From Chlamydomonas reinhardtii (lineage: Eukaryota; Chlorophyta; Chlorophyceae; Chlamydomonadales; Chlamydomonadaceae), in NCBI RefSeq assembly GCF_000002595.2, contig NC_057014.1, positions 2,427,466 through 2,491,465 of the forward strand: DNA of 64,000 bases, in the 5' to 3' direction. Below, piece by piece: positions 22,943 through 33,738 of the stretch. The notes below the pieces were generated by a model that was not told the origin of the DNA, did not search any database, and was given only the letters and a program-made list of their open reading frames with translations. The position numbers and the translations under genes were made by a program. How positions within the stretch are numbered: position 1 is the first letter of the stretch; each line of letters opens with the position of its first letter.

Positions 22943-24700
22943 TCACAGGTCAATGATCAGCGCAGTCCTGCGCAGCCGCACCAGCAGCCCCGCGCCGCCA
23001 CCCGCTCCTCCTCCACCACCACTACGGCCTCCTGGTACGGCGCCGCCGCCCGCCTCCTCCTCCTCCTCGTCCCCAAATGCCTCGCCGCCCGCCCCGTGCG
23101 CGTCAACCCACAGCGATAGCCGGCGCGGCAGCCGCACCGTTACGTCACAATAGGCCTGAGGAGGGGTTGGGGGTTCCAGATATATGAGTAACCAGTTGAG
23201 GGTTCCGCCAGACAGCTATCAACCGTGCGGCAATCTATCAGGTAGAGTGGGACCCCTGTTTCCGACCCCCCATCCTTCAAACCTTCTCTGCGTACAGGCG
23301 ACTCCGCCCCTCCCCCGCCTCGCCCCATCCCAGACCTCGGCCCTGGTCCCGGTGCCGGTCCCGATCCCCATCCCGCCCCACATCCCGATTCCAGTCCCAC
23401 GCCATCCCCAGCCCCCACCCCCATCCTAACCCCGCCCCAATCCCTGTCCCGAACCCGGCTCCCGCCCCACTTTGAGCCTCAGCGCCGAGCTGAGCGGCAG
23501 GCTGCTCTTGAAGCTGTAGCTCAGCGGCCGCACCAGCAGCGCCGGCAGCCGGGCAGCGGACAGCAGTGCGCAGCCGGGCGGCACGTCGCCCAGAGCCAGG
23601 CCGCAGCCGACACGCGGCCGCGTCAGGCGGTCAAAGAAGCCGTTGCTGCTACCGCAAACGGTGTTGCTGCCGCTACCGCTGCTGCCGGTGTAGGGGCCGA
23701 ATAGGTCCCACCGGCTCCAGACTTGCGCGGCAATAATGCCAAAGACGCTGAAGCGCTTGCTGTGGTGTGTAGGGATATCACAAGGAGGGGGTGGGCACCG
23801 CTGTGTTGGCATGTGTGAACAAAAGGGCGAACAATCTTCAAGCCGCTGAACGGTGGCTGGGGAGAGACATTTACTGAGGGCACTTTTGCTAGGCTAGGCG
23901 CCCAAGTTCGGCTGCGCCGCGTTAAATCTCCCTTCTTGGCTCCCTCACGACTTGCGAGACCAGGCCCATACAAGTCCCAGACATGCATTGACAACAAGTT
24001 TGCTGTGCACCGGAGCACACGTGACCCTATGTACCACCCTGCTTGGGGAGCAGCGCTCACCTAGCGCTCAATCCGCTCACGCACAAGCAGCCGCACCCTG
24101 TCAGGCCTAACCAGACCAAACCACGCCACGCCACGCTGCTGCCACGCCACGCACCGGTACTCAACGGCGCCCTCCTCCGGAATGAATCGAATACTGCCAC
24201 CAAAGAAGCGCTCCTGTGTGATGTATGTGATTGCAGTTGTTTGGGGACTGGTGGCTGCTTGCCTGTGCAGCAGTCCTCCCTGAGCGCATACAGTCCGTGG
24301 GCGCACCCCTGCAAACAACCCTTTCCTTCCTTCCCGCTCCCTGGCCTATTCAAGGACAGTCTAGCAGTAGGTTCGAGGGGTGCGCGTCACAGCATGACCG
24401 CCCTCCTCGCCCATCCGCTGCCTGGGCCCTGCCCCTCCGCACTCAGGGCAAACTCCGCACCTTCAACGAGGCCTTTGTCCGGAACTCCTGTGTATTGATG
24501 TCGAACGAGCCTGATAGCTTCAGACGCAGCGGCTTCAAGACCCTAAATACCTTTCTGACTGTAATTTCGGAGGGAAGCGCACCCGGGGCAATAGCGCACT
24601 CTAGGAAATCGGCGAGATAGAAGGTCTGACCCCCAAAGCTCATTGGTTTAGTGTCGATATCGTGCCATACGAAAAGTACAGTAATTCTGCGAAGCTGCAT
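22943..24700 (-). CDS. Unidentified 266-residue protein, first ORF of a probable two-ORF unit with BRCC36
   Basis: Four exons in phase: 24461-24700, 24155-24213, 23471-23759 and 22943-23155 (266 aa). Exon 1 starts MQLRRITVLFVWHDI and exon 4 ends LLVRLRRTALIIDL. Alternating polar and hydrophobic residues (LRLKLSGSFDI, FGGSIRFIPEEGAVEYRKRF, RLSLWVDAH) suggest beta-strands, so a beta-barrel or beta-sandwich envelope protein is possible. I do not recognise a family. A Gly/Glu-rich insert lies near residues 220-245. Exon 2 could alternatively read on to a TAG at the 24061 donor, but the GTGCGT donor at 24154 keeps the frame open into exon 3. The four exons contain only three ATG triplets in any frame, all in exon 1; exons 2-4 (561 nt) have none. 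The stop lies 25 nt before the BRCC36 ATG, with no TGTAA between them. Confidence 0.7.
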
Positions 24701-24853
24701 AGGCGAGCGCAATGAGCTCGCGAGCCCGGATCGCATTACACGAGAGGGTTTTGGGCTCTTCACACGCGGCATTCTCATTCTTGGGCGGGGTCTTACCACG
24801 CGGCATTCTCTTCTATAACATGCAATAGTACACCGTATAATTCAAACCAAGTC
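24701..24853. promoter_or_regulatory. 153-bp divergent promoter region
   Basis: The interval separates the start codons of the 22943-24700 unit (minus) and the ataxin-3 homologue (plus). Both 5' UTRs and both core promoters must fit here or start inside the opposite gene. It contains two direct copies of a CACGCGGCATTCTC word (24764-24778 and 24798-24812) and an AT-rich stretch (about 24813-24850) before the plus-strand ATG. Confidence 0.6.
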
Positions 24854-27800
24854 ATGTCGCTTCTCTATCATGAAAAGCAGGTTGCTGCCCTCTGCGGAGT
24901 TCACACGCTAAACACGCTGCTACAGGGGCCCTACTTCTCAGAAATAGATCTGGCGCAGATAGCACACGGCTTGGATGCTCTCGAGCGCGAGCTGCTTGGA
25001 GATGCGTAAGTTTGGGGCTGAGGCCTAGGGCCTCAGCGGGGTCTGGTCGAGGACCGACCAGTGGTGGCGGTCGAAGGGGGTCGGCGGAAGGTGGACCGTC
25101 GTGTTGGCACAAATGAAAGCTCGGGGGACACGGTGGCAGGCGCGAGCCTGCAAGGCTCCCAGACCGTGCGCACAGGGCATGGACACGGATGAGGCTGGTC
25201 ACGCACCCGTGAAACCTGGTGTTATCCCCCGCCTAGCCTTTGCTGCCCTGATGTTTGGCCAGCTGCCCGTGTGTCCGCACGCCTCATCCTTCCCCAACTC
25301 TGCCACCACGACACAGGATGGGCGGCGAGGCCTCGGGTAATGTGGCCATGGATGGAATGTTCTCCATCCAGGTGGGTGTGGGCCCGGTCGTGGACTCCTT
25401 CGAATCGTGGGGTTCGGGCTAGGGGCCTGTCTCATGCCGGTGAAATATGAGGATGGGCAGAGCGGGACACAGGAAACAGGCTCTGCTGGCGGAAGCACGG
25501 CCAAAACAGCCCCAACACAGTGCCCTGACCAACACAGTGCGCACTCGTGCCACAACTACATCCGCATGTGCTTGCCCTTTGGGCGTTTCCGGCGCAGGTG
25601 CTGAGCCGGGCGCTGGAGTCGTGGGGCCTGACCGTGATGTCTCTGGAGAGCGAGGAGGCGCGCGACCTCAAGGCGGCGCCCACAAGCGCCGAGGCCTTCA
25701 TCTGCAACCTGCAGGTGCCGCAGCCTAAGGGATAAGGGATTAGGGGTTGGAGACAGCACTGCAGGTGGCGCAGAGAGGTAGGCGGCCAGAGGAGCACCCG
25801 AGCACACCCAGCACCAGCAGCGCTTACACTGATGTGTGTTTGCTGTGCTGCTGGCTGGCGCTGCGCAACCGCGCAGGAGCACTGGTTCACACTGCGGCGG
25901 GTGGCGGACGGCGAGTGGTGGAACTTCAACTCGCTCTTCCCTGCGCCCCAGCCGCTGTCCACCTTCTACCTCACCGCTTTCCTGGACACACTGCGCGGCG
26001 AGGGCTGGACCATCTTCGTGGTGAGGGACTTGGGGTGGGCCAGCTCCGAATGGTGCTTGGACACAGGGTGTCCGCTGACGCCACTGACAAGCTTCATAAT
26101 ATTGTGCAATCAGTCCTGCCGGCCCTACATGCCCGTGTGCTGTGACGTTCTTCCTCAGATCCGTGGCAAGCTGCCCGCCACGCAGCCGGGTGGCCTAGAG
26201 ACGCTGCCCAACGCCGGCAAGTGGTGGACCTCCGAGGACGTGAGCGCCAGCGAGCGGGGCGGAGAAAGAGTCCTGTGGCTGGCTTGAGGGGGCATACGCA
26301 TGTGCCTGCCTTCCGGAGAGCTTACCAGTAACCAGCGCAATCGCATGGTAGTATTGTCCCTGTCTCATACCGCACCCAGCTCCAACGTGTGCCATGTGCC
26401 TCCACCCCCGAAGGCGCGAGCGGCCACGGACGAGGCTGAGCGGGCTCGCAAGCGCGGCCGGGTAACCAACGCGCTGGAGACCGCGCTGGCACGGGCAGGC
26501 GAGCAGGGCGGCAGCCTGCAGCTGCGGACACGGGGGACGCCAGGTGCGTGGGCGCAAGGGGCGCTCCTGCACGCGTCTTATATCACCATTGTATTTGCGG
26601 CTTTGTAACAGGACCACAGCGCGTCCACCTGCTCTTCTACCCAAGCCTAGCCCGCGCCTGAGCATGTGCCATGCACCCGTGCGGCATGTGTTGTTATGTC
26701 GCAGCTGCGGCTGCTGCCGGTGGTGACGACGACGAAGACGCTGACCTGGCGGCTGCTATTGCGGCCAGCTTGCAACAAGGCGGCGCCGCAGCGGGGCCAG
26801 GGCCGGGCTCGCAGGCGCTGGCGGTTGGAGGCGGGCCAGCCGCGTCAGGGCTGGGGACGGCGGCGGGGGATGCAGCACTTGAACAGGAGCACGGGCCCGG
26901 TCTTGGCGAGTTTGAGGATGAGGACCCGGAGCTCGCTATGGCCATCGCAGCAAGCCTTGCTGACCAACCGGGGCCGGCAGGGGCAGGGGCGGAGCCGAGC
27001 TCGGCGGCAGCGGGCGGCGGGCCGGGTGCGGCCGCGGCGGCGAGCGGGAGCGGGCAGGTGAGTGAGCAGAGAAGGATGGATAAGTTCATGGAAACCGAGA
27101 ATTGTTGAGCGGATCCGATGTGCGCGCGTGCGTGAGGAAAGTGTGTGTTGGCCTGCATGTCGTGCCTGCGAGTTCTGAAAGCTATCTCTGATCCTGTTTC
27201 GCCCCATGCCGACCCATGCTGCCTCGACCACCACTCGGACAGGCTGCACCGGAGCCGGAGGTGCCGGAGGTGGAGCTGCAGCCGGAGCCGGAGGAGGGTG
27301 CGGAGGGAGCCATCGAGCTTGCATTCAGGTGGGTCCGCTGCAACACCGGCAGGGTCACGCACACCCTCACTGTTTTTTGTTGACAAGCACGCATGCGCAT
27401 GCACACCTCGCAAAGCTCCTCGTGTCGTCCCCCCAAACCCTGCCGCTGTGTCCATTCCCATGTCCCCCGCGCAGGCTGCCAAGCGGTGGCCGCTGCAGCC
27501 GGCGCTTCCTGACCTCGCAGCCGGCGGCCTGTTTGGCAGCCTACCTGGCGCCGCAGCTGGGCGTGACGCCAGGCCGCGTGGCGGTGGCGACCCAGTTTCC
27601 CCGCAAGGTGCGGCGTGGCAACAAGGCATTGGTTGTTATGCGTATTGCAGGTCTGCTTGCCTATGAAGCATGTGAAGCCTATGACGTCTGTGAAGCATTT
27701 GAAACACGGACGAAGCCGAGGCTGCGCCAGTCATCAGTGCTGCTGCTCATGATGCTGATGACCTGCCGCGTGGTGATGATGAACTTCTGTGCCGCAGGAG

Positions 27801-27881
27801 CTGCCACTGCGTGCAGACGCTCCTCTGTCGGAGCTGGGGCTTACGCACCGCACCATGCTGCTGGCGGAGGCGCGCAAGTAG
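24854..27881 (+). CDS. ATXN3: Ataxin-3-like deubiquitinase: Josephin, two UIMs and a C-terminal UBX domain
   Basis: Ten exons in phase: 24854-25005, 25317-25371, 25598-25714, 25877-26020, 26159-26239, 26414-26543, 26705-27057, 27243-27328, 27475-27607 and 27798-27881 (444 aa). The Josephin domain starts MSLLYHEKQVAALCGVHTLN and keeps the oxyanion Gln9, nucleophile Cys14, His110 (EHWFTLRR) and Asn126 (WWNFNSLF), so it should be active. Two ubiquitin-interacting motifs follow: about residues 236-250 (DADLAAAIAASLQ) and 297-311 (EDPELAMAIAASL). The C-terminus (about 366-444: LAFRLPSGGRCSRRF ... TQFPRKELPL ... LGLTHRTMLLAEARK) reads as a UBX domain, which in other proteins binds CDC48/p97. Human ataxin-3 lacks UBX and binds p97 through a basic motif; a UBX-bearing form is, as I recall, usual in algae and some protists. 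The exon 6 acceptor is AAG rather than CAG. Confidence 0.92.
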
Positions 27882-28028
27882 CAGGGAGTAAAGGCAAGAA
27901 GCTCGGTAGACAGCTGTGCGGTGTCGTGCATCTGATTGCACCCTGTGGTTGTGCATGTGGTGTAGTTGCGTGCGCCCAGGAGACACAGGTTTGTAGGCAA
28001 CGTGGCCCGATATTTAGCGGTAAGCAGG

Positions 28029-28033
28029 TGTAA
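28029..28033 (+). terminator. TGTAA polyadenylation signal of the ataxin-3 homologue
   Basis: TGTAA 148 nt after the stop codon at 27881, at a typical distance for Chlamydomonas 3' ends. Confidence 0.6.
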
Positions 28034-29285
28034 GCGGCTTGCTAATAGCTAGCCTGTGCTGCATTGGATGTAGCTGGATGGCACGAGGACAAAGCAGACC
28101 AATGCAGGAATCATGCTGCAGCCTTCAGTCTTCGCAGGCAATACCCTGGAAGATGGGAATGCATCCTCATTTTGTGATAAGCGCTGAGAGCCACCCCAAA
28201 GTAACAGCTTACCAAGCGCGAGTGCCATGCTCGGAGTGTCCAGGGTGTCCAATAGTCTCAGCTTGGGTCGTGACGGGGCTTGTGGCTGCGGGCCATGGAC
28301 GACGATGCGCTGGATCCGGCGTCGGTGACGCCGCGAGCACAGCAGAGCAATGCATAAGTATCATGGCGGTTGTCAAGGTCGGAGCGCAGTCGGTTGAGGG
28401 AACGGCCGCTGGGGGGGGGGGGGGAGGGTCGGAGACGGCGACTGGGTCGCGACTATCCAGCTTCGTGCAGCTCCAGCCGCGTAAAGGAACGTGCCCCGGG
28501 CTTGTTTGCAACAGATTACATTACCATTCCTTATGCGCCTGGGCTTTTCGGCGGGCCCGCTGAGCAGCGTGAGCGAATTGGCGAGGACCCATGAATGACC
28601 CCCAATGTTCGGATGCGGCTGCCAGTCTATTGCTCAGCTTCGCGGCAGGCCAGTCGACGCATTCTAAGCAATAGATTGCACACATAGATATTAACGTATC
28701 TCGAGTCAGGAAACGAGCGTGCAACAGAAGTTCCAAGCATTGTATCCGACAAGGCGTTCTCTTGCCACACAATCCGCTCGGCAGCGCAATTCTGTCCCCA
28801 CAAGTGAAACCGTGCTAGGTTATCACCGACTAAGCAAGCGGCGACCGGTCGACAGCAACGCAGCGGAAGCTTCTTGCTGAGGTGGGTCGTTGCGCGCTGA
28901 CACGAGGGCGGGAGGGGCTCGGCTACTCAACTGTGGGTGTAAAGAATACGTGAACGCGTGCCAGCTGGCCACGGGGCCTAAGATTGGGGCCCCTCTCGCA
29001 GCGCGCTACCATGCTGCTCTGCCACGTTCGGTTGCCACTTCCAGCTTGCTCAAGCGACTGGACGCATGTGAATAGGACCTAACCCATTGATGCCAGCACG
29101 CTCTTTCACTTGGGTGCATCACCAGTGACTTAGCGGTAGCACTCTTTTCTGTGCCCCCCCGGCTGCAACCGGCCCAGTCTAGCTCTGCGACACACCTGCC
29201 ATACAAAATCTTGCATTGGAATTTCCTTGCAGAGAGCTGGGAACTAGCAGCAGCTTACAGCAGTCGTTCACGCGTGCGCCCCACC
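28034..29285. other. Intergenic, no gene seen
   Basis: A G12 run lies near 28410-28422. The right end must carry the promoter and 5' UTR of the plus-strand gene starting at 29286; a CCACC directly precedes that ATG. No phase-consistent exon set was found on either strand. Confidence 0.4.
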
Positions 29286-31064
29286 ATGCCGGCCGTGCTG
29301 TGCGACTCCATGCCCTCCACCGCCTTCGTTAGCGGTGCTAGCAGCTTGGTTGGCGCGGAGCAGAGGTTTTGGTCCGCTATCCCGGACGACCGCAGCGATA
29401 TTAGCGAGGAGGAGGAGTTGGACCAGGACTTTGAGCAGGTGCGCCTGGCGGGGCCTGGAGGGGGGGGGGTGGCTGTTGCGCAGGTCGCGCACAGCGTAGC
29501 GCCGGCGTTGACTGCAGTCAGGAAAGCATAGGCGAAGCCAGCTTGAGACGTGGTAAGTCTCTTGTCAACTGTCTAAATAGTACAGTGCTGGTCCGCCTTG
29601 GTGCAGGTCATTGCGCCCACCTGCAGCCAGGTGCTGCAGAGGACGTCAGAGCTGTGCAAGGGCGCTAGCGACGGCGCCGGCGAGGCGACCGTGCGGGATG
29701 TGCGCCTGCTCCTTCGGGATTTGGTCACGTGCGTCAAGTCGCAGACTGGGCTGCAGCAGCGGAAAACGCCCTCTTGCTCCAGTCGGCAGCATGGGGACGT
29801 TAAGGCGGCCGAGGTGGGTCGGCACCGCATGGCATGGCCATGACTTGGGTTTGCCGCTGGCTGGCTGCCTTCTGCCATGATGTCCACGCATGATGTCTGG
29901 TAGCGTGGCCTAATACGATATTTGGTATCTCATTGTACAGCTGTCAACGGCGCTGGCGCAGCTGTTGGCGTGGTTCTTCGAGCGGTGCGGCTCACAGGAG
30001 GACGGGTCAGCGGTGGGTGCGGCCACGGTGCGGCGGTTGCAGCAGCGGGTAGAACGCATCTTGCGTCTGCTCCAGACCAGTGCGGGCATCGAGCCGGTAC
30101 AAGGGCAGCAGCACGAACAGGATGTCGATGGCGTTCCGGCGTTTGGCTTCTCCAACGGCCGCTCCCGCAGCAGCACGCCGTCCTTCTCCATGTGGTCGGC
30201 GCCGGCGCCGCTGCAGCACCTGAGCAGTCCGCCCAGCAGCCGGAGTGCCGGCGGGACCGAGTCGGAGGGCAGTACCTGGACGACCGAGGTCAAGGGCGCC
30301 GCGGCTCTGACGCTGGCGCTGCCACCGCTGCCATCGCCAAGCCTGGTGGCGGCGGCCGCCAGCATGGCGTCTGCTACCGGCCCGCACGGCTCACCGCGCT
30401 CCGGGCACCTGCCGCTGTGGATGCGTGGCTCCAAGGGCGCGTCAGTGATGCTGACGGAGTGCGATACGGATGCCGCGATTGCGGCCGTGCCGGCAGAGCA
30501 CCAGGAGCAGTTCCTGCAGCGCGTGCAGGAGCAGCGTCAGCAGCTGCGGGCATGCCTGGCACAGCAGCAGGATTCGTACTACCAGCACAGCACTTCCGAC
30601 ACGGCACAGCACGCGGCGAGCAAGGGCGCAGCGCGGCCACTGCCGCTGCCCCTGCTGGAGGGCGAGGACGAGGCGGGGGTGGAGGAGGTGGAGGTGGGCG
30701 AGATGCCGTTGTTCCCTACCCAGGCGCACGACCTCGCCACTGGGGAGCCCCTCGCCAACATCATTCCGGTAAGATCCCGTCCCGCGCCATCGCGCGCCGA
30801 TTGGCTCTCAAGCGCGGGGCACGAAGTTGAGCTTGCTCGCACTCGCCACGAACAGTTGTATGATGTGCTTGCTCCGTTGTATCGCAGGCTTGGCCGGCAA
30901 CTGGGCCCGGTGCGTTCTTCTTCCGGGTTCGTGGCGAGGCGGAGGGCGGCAGGCCGCCTGTGGCGAGGTCCCCCATGGCTGCGGGCGCTGGCCGCCGTGC
31001 TCCTCCACCTCCCCCTGGTTTCTTGACTTTCTGGCGCCGCCCGGTTCGCGAGCAGGAGCCGTAA
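29286..31064 (+). CDS. Unidentified 454-residue protein
   Basis: Four exons in phase: 29286-29438, 29607-29813, 29941-30768 and 30888-31064. The N-terminal part (MPAVLCDSMPSTAFVSGASS, then an acidic ISEEEELDQDFEQ) leads into two helical exons (VLQRTSELCKGAS, VRDVRLLLRDLVTCVKSQ; LSTALAQLLAWFFERCG, VRRLQQRVERILRLLQ). These could form a small helical bundle. The middle is Ser/Pro-rich and probably disordered. A coiled-coil segment lies in EHQEQFLQRVQEQRQQLRAC. The last exon ends PVREQEP. I recognise no domain. The stop codon lies inside a good donor consensus (GAGCC|GTAAGT), so a further intron and longer C-terminus cannot be excluded. The next TGTAA is about 1.3 kb away at 32387, which fits either a long 3' UTR or missing 3' exons. 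Confidence 0.65.
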
Positions 31065-33738
31065 GTCCAATGTATGAAGCATAACAAGCCTCGGAGCTCG
31101 CCAGCATGGCTGGGCGAGGAGCCGACTGCTGGTCTTGAGGGACGTGCAGTGCACGGTTTCCAAAATGCAAGGCTAAGGCTGCAGGAGTGCATGGCACGCG
31201 TAGCACGGTGGCATGGAGCCGTGAACTGCAGCTGAAATTGAACTACATGGCTGGGCGATGCTCTTGATATTGCGATGCGCACTTGTTTACATGCATAAAA
31301 GCATTGCTGGGTATTGTCACGTAGCTGCGGCATGCAGCAGTTGTGGGCACTGACACTAGTAATCCACCGCGGTTGTGGGCACGATGACAAATGACGCCAG
31401 AGCGCTGAGTGTGTTGGCGTACATGTAGGCGCACACCATGACACTTACCGAAGTACAGGACGGCGGATGCGGCCGCAATTACAGTTTTGCCCAGCAGCAC
31501 ACTGAGTTGTAGCCCATAGTAAGAGCCGCAAATGCGGCGTGTGGGGTACACGTGGTAACACAGCTTAGACTGATTGGGCTATGCTAGGGCGGTTGCTGTA
31601 GACGGCAGTGCCGGATTAAGTGCCTTGTGCGATGACGGTTTCTGGCTGGTAATGCGCTGCAGTATACGCAGTATACGCGTGGGCCAGGCATAGCAAGCTT
31701 GCAGCGATTTCTGCGAAATCGGTCATCATGTGAGCAAGGCTGCAAGCGGTAATCCCCATGTGGGATACGGTATGCAGACGTGTTGTACCCAGTCCCCACG
31801 CCGCCATCCTGCGTTTCTGCCAGTTGCATTTACTTGGGTCTTGGCTGTTGCACGGCATGGAAAACATGGGTTAACACACTATAGGCCGCTGATGTTGACA
31901 GGAGACTGCTTTCAGTATCAAGCAGGATGTGCTGTTGCATCTGATGCATACTAGCACGTCTAGCAGGCTTTCGCCAATGCCCTAGCAGCCGGCCGCGCAA
32001 CAGTTGTAGCAGGAGTGATACGGTACGCAAGCCCCGCAGGAGCTCACCTGCTGTGCGGAAGGAAGCGGCGGGAGGCGGGAATCAAGGCTGTTAAAGAGGA
32101 ACGCGAGTCCTGGCATAGGTGCTGAACGCATAGGCTCTGCCCCGTCTCGAATAGTCTGGAATCTGGATCCGCTATGCCCAACCTAGACAGACTGGATAGA
32201 ACACAGAGCGCCAGCGTTTAGAGGCTATCAACCGGTGTACGATACGATAAGGTCCCATTCTGAGGACACGCGACACTAATCGTGGGCTCCGCCCACAACA
32301 GTGCTTGATGTCAGGCGAATGCAGAGAGCCTACCTTTACAGTTGGCTGCTTATGACTTTAAGGTTACCATATGTGAACGGCCGCACGTTTGTAAAGCGTC
32401 AGCGCTGCCACGGCTTGCTGCCTGCCTCCACAGCAGCAGCGATGCAGGCTTTGCTGCGCGCCCCCCGCCGTGCCGCTTACCCCCGGCAGGCCTACCGTGT
32501 CTCCCCTTCCTAACCTGCCCCCAGGGCCTGCCCCCTTTTGCCTCGCCCAGACATCCGCACCTAACCATTGCATCGTACCAAACAAATTGACAAAGCATCG
32601 CAAAGCATGAGTATTTCTGCGACCAAGCAAAGTCTGGCGCTGTTTAGTCCACTGACCGGCATGCAATCCACAAGTATCGCCTAGCTCCAGATGGTCCTGG
32701 ACTGGAAGCCATGGAAGTACAGCCCTACCAAGGACCCCGTGCCAGGACCCTGAGGCAACCCCCGGGAACAAAACAGTTCTGCCCGCGGGCCATTACACCC
32801 GCACTACGCCACACCCTAGTTGGACATCCCCTCGCACCGCAGCGCAGACATCTCTCGCTGTGGTGTCACGTGAAAGCACGCCAGCTCTCGTCTCTCCACT
32901 CAATACCCCAGGTGCCATTAGATGCCTAACCCCTTTTGCGCACATACACGCAGCAATATTGGACAAACGCGGCGTGACGATGTAGCAATTCACAACACGT
33001 ATATTATAACATTAGATGTCACTGGCAATAGGCGCAGCAGCAGCCGCTGTGATCAGGAGCCCCGGATCCAACAGTAATAGCGCACACCGGCGGCTCAAAC
33101 GGGAAACCGATTGACCCAATTCTCCTTTCTATAAGATTCCGTGGCACATATTGAGCCTAATAGCCCGCCCTGCCATTGAAGGGTTCCGTTTTAACCGCTG
33201 TGCCCCCACCCCACATGACAATACCCCGTCACCACTCACCAGCCCCATACTTGAATTATGTTCCGTAGCCAATTTATGAATTGCAGTTTTCGTGAAAGTA
33301 TTAAGCGCCACAAGGGCGCCCCGGCAGAGGATAAGTGACAGGGCGTTTGTGCCTTAAAAACAGTCATGTGCGAGCCTTGTCGGTCTCGTGGCGCCCATCA
33401 TTGAGCCCATAGCAACCATACCAAATCAAGGCAGATGCACGGATTCGATAATGGCCAAGGACAGAATGCACTGATGTACATACGACTTTGAGCGCACGGC
33501 AGCACCACTGGCGGCAGCAAGAGGCAATTTGAAGTAGCTAGTAGTGCCTAGGATGACACCAGGCCTGCTGCCCCCTGGGGCCGCCACGACTTCAGGCTGT
33601 CACAGCTTGCGAATCGTGAAGAGCCGCGCCAGGGCCTTGCCACCCCTGCATACCGAGAATCAGGCAGGACACAAGTGTTCCGTGATAACAAGCACGCAGG
33701 TGTGGGCTTGCCGTACAAGTGCTCGCATCCTGACATCC
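31065..33738. other. 2.7 kb without a recognised coding exon
   Basis: The left part may be 3' UTR of the 29286 gene (TGTAA at 32387-32391). The right part may be 3' UTR of the methyltransferase gene (minus TGTAA at 32793-32797). GC content is lower than in the flanking genes. TACGGTA words occur at 31766 and 32019, a GTATACGCAGTATACGC duplication near 31662-31678, and GTTGTGGGCAC is repeated near 31341 and 31372. Confidence 0.4.
32793..32797 (-). terminator. Putative TGTAA polyadenylation signal of the methyltransferase gene
   Basis: First minus-strand TGTAA I see past the stop at 33739; the 3' UTR would be about 940 nt. Confidence 0.3.

Noticed and set aside
24043-24160. Extension of exon 2 of the 22943-24700 gene to a TAG at the 24061 donor
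   Set aside because: It would end the protein early, while the GTGCGT donor at 24154 joins exon 3 in phase and keeps a continuous strand-like pattern.
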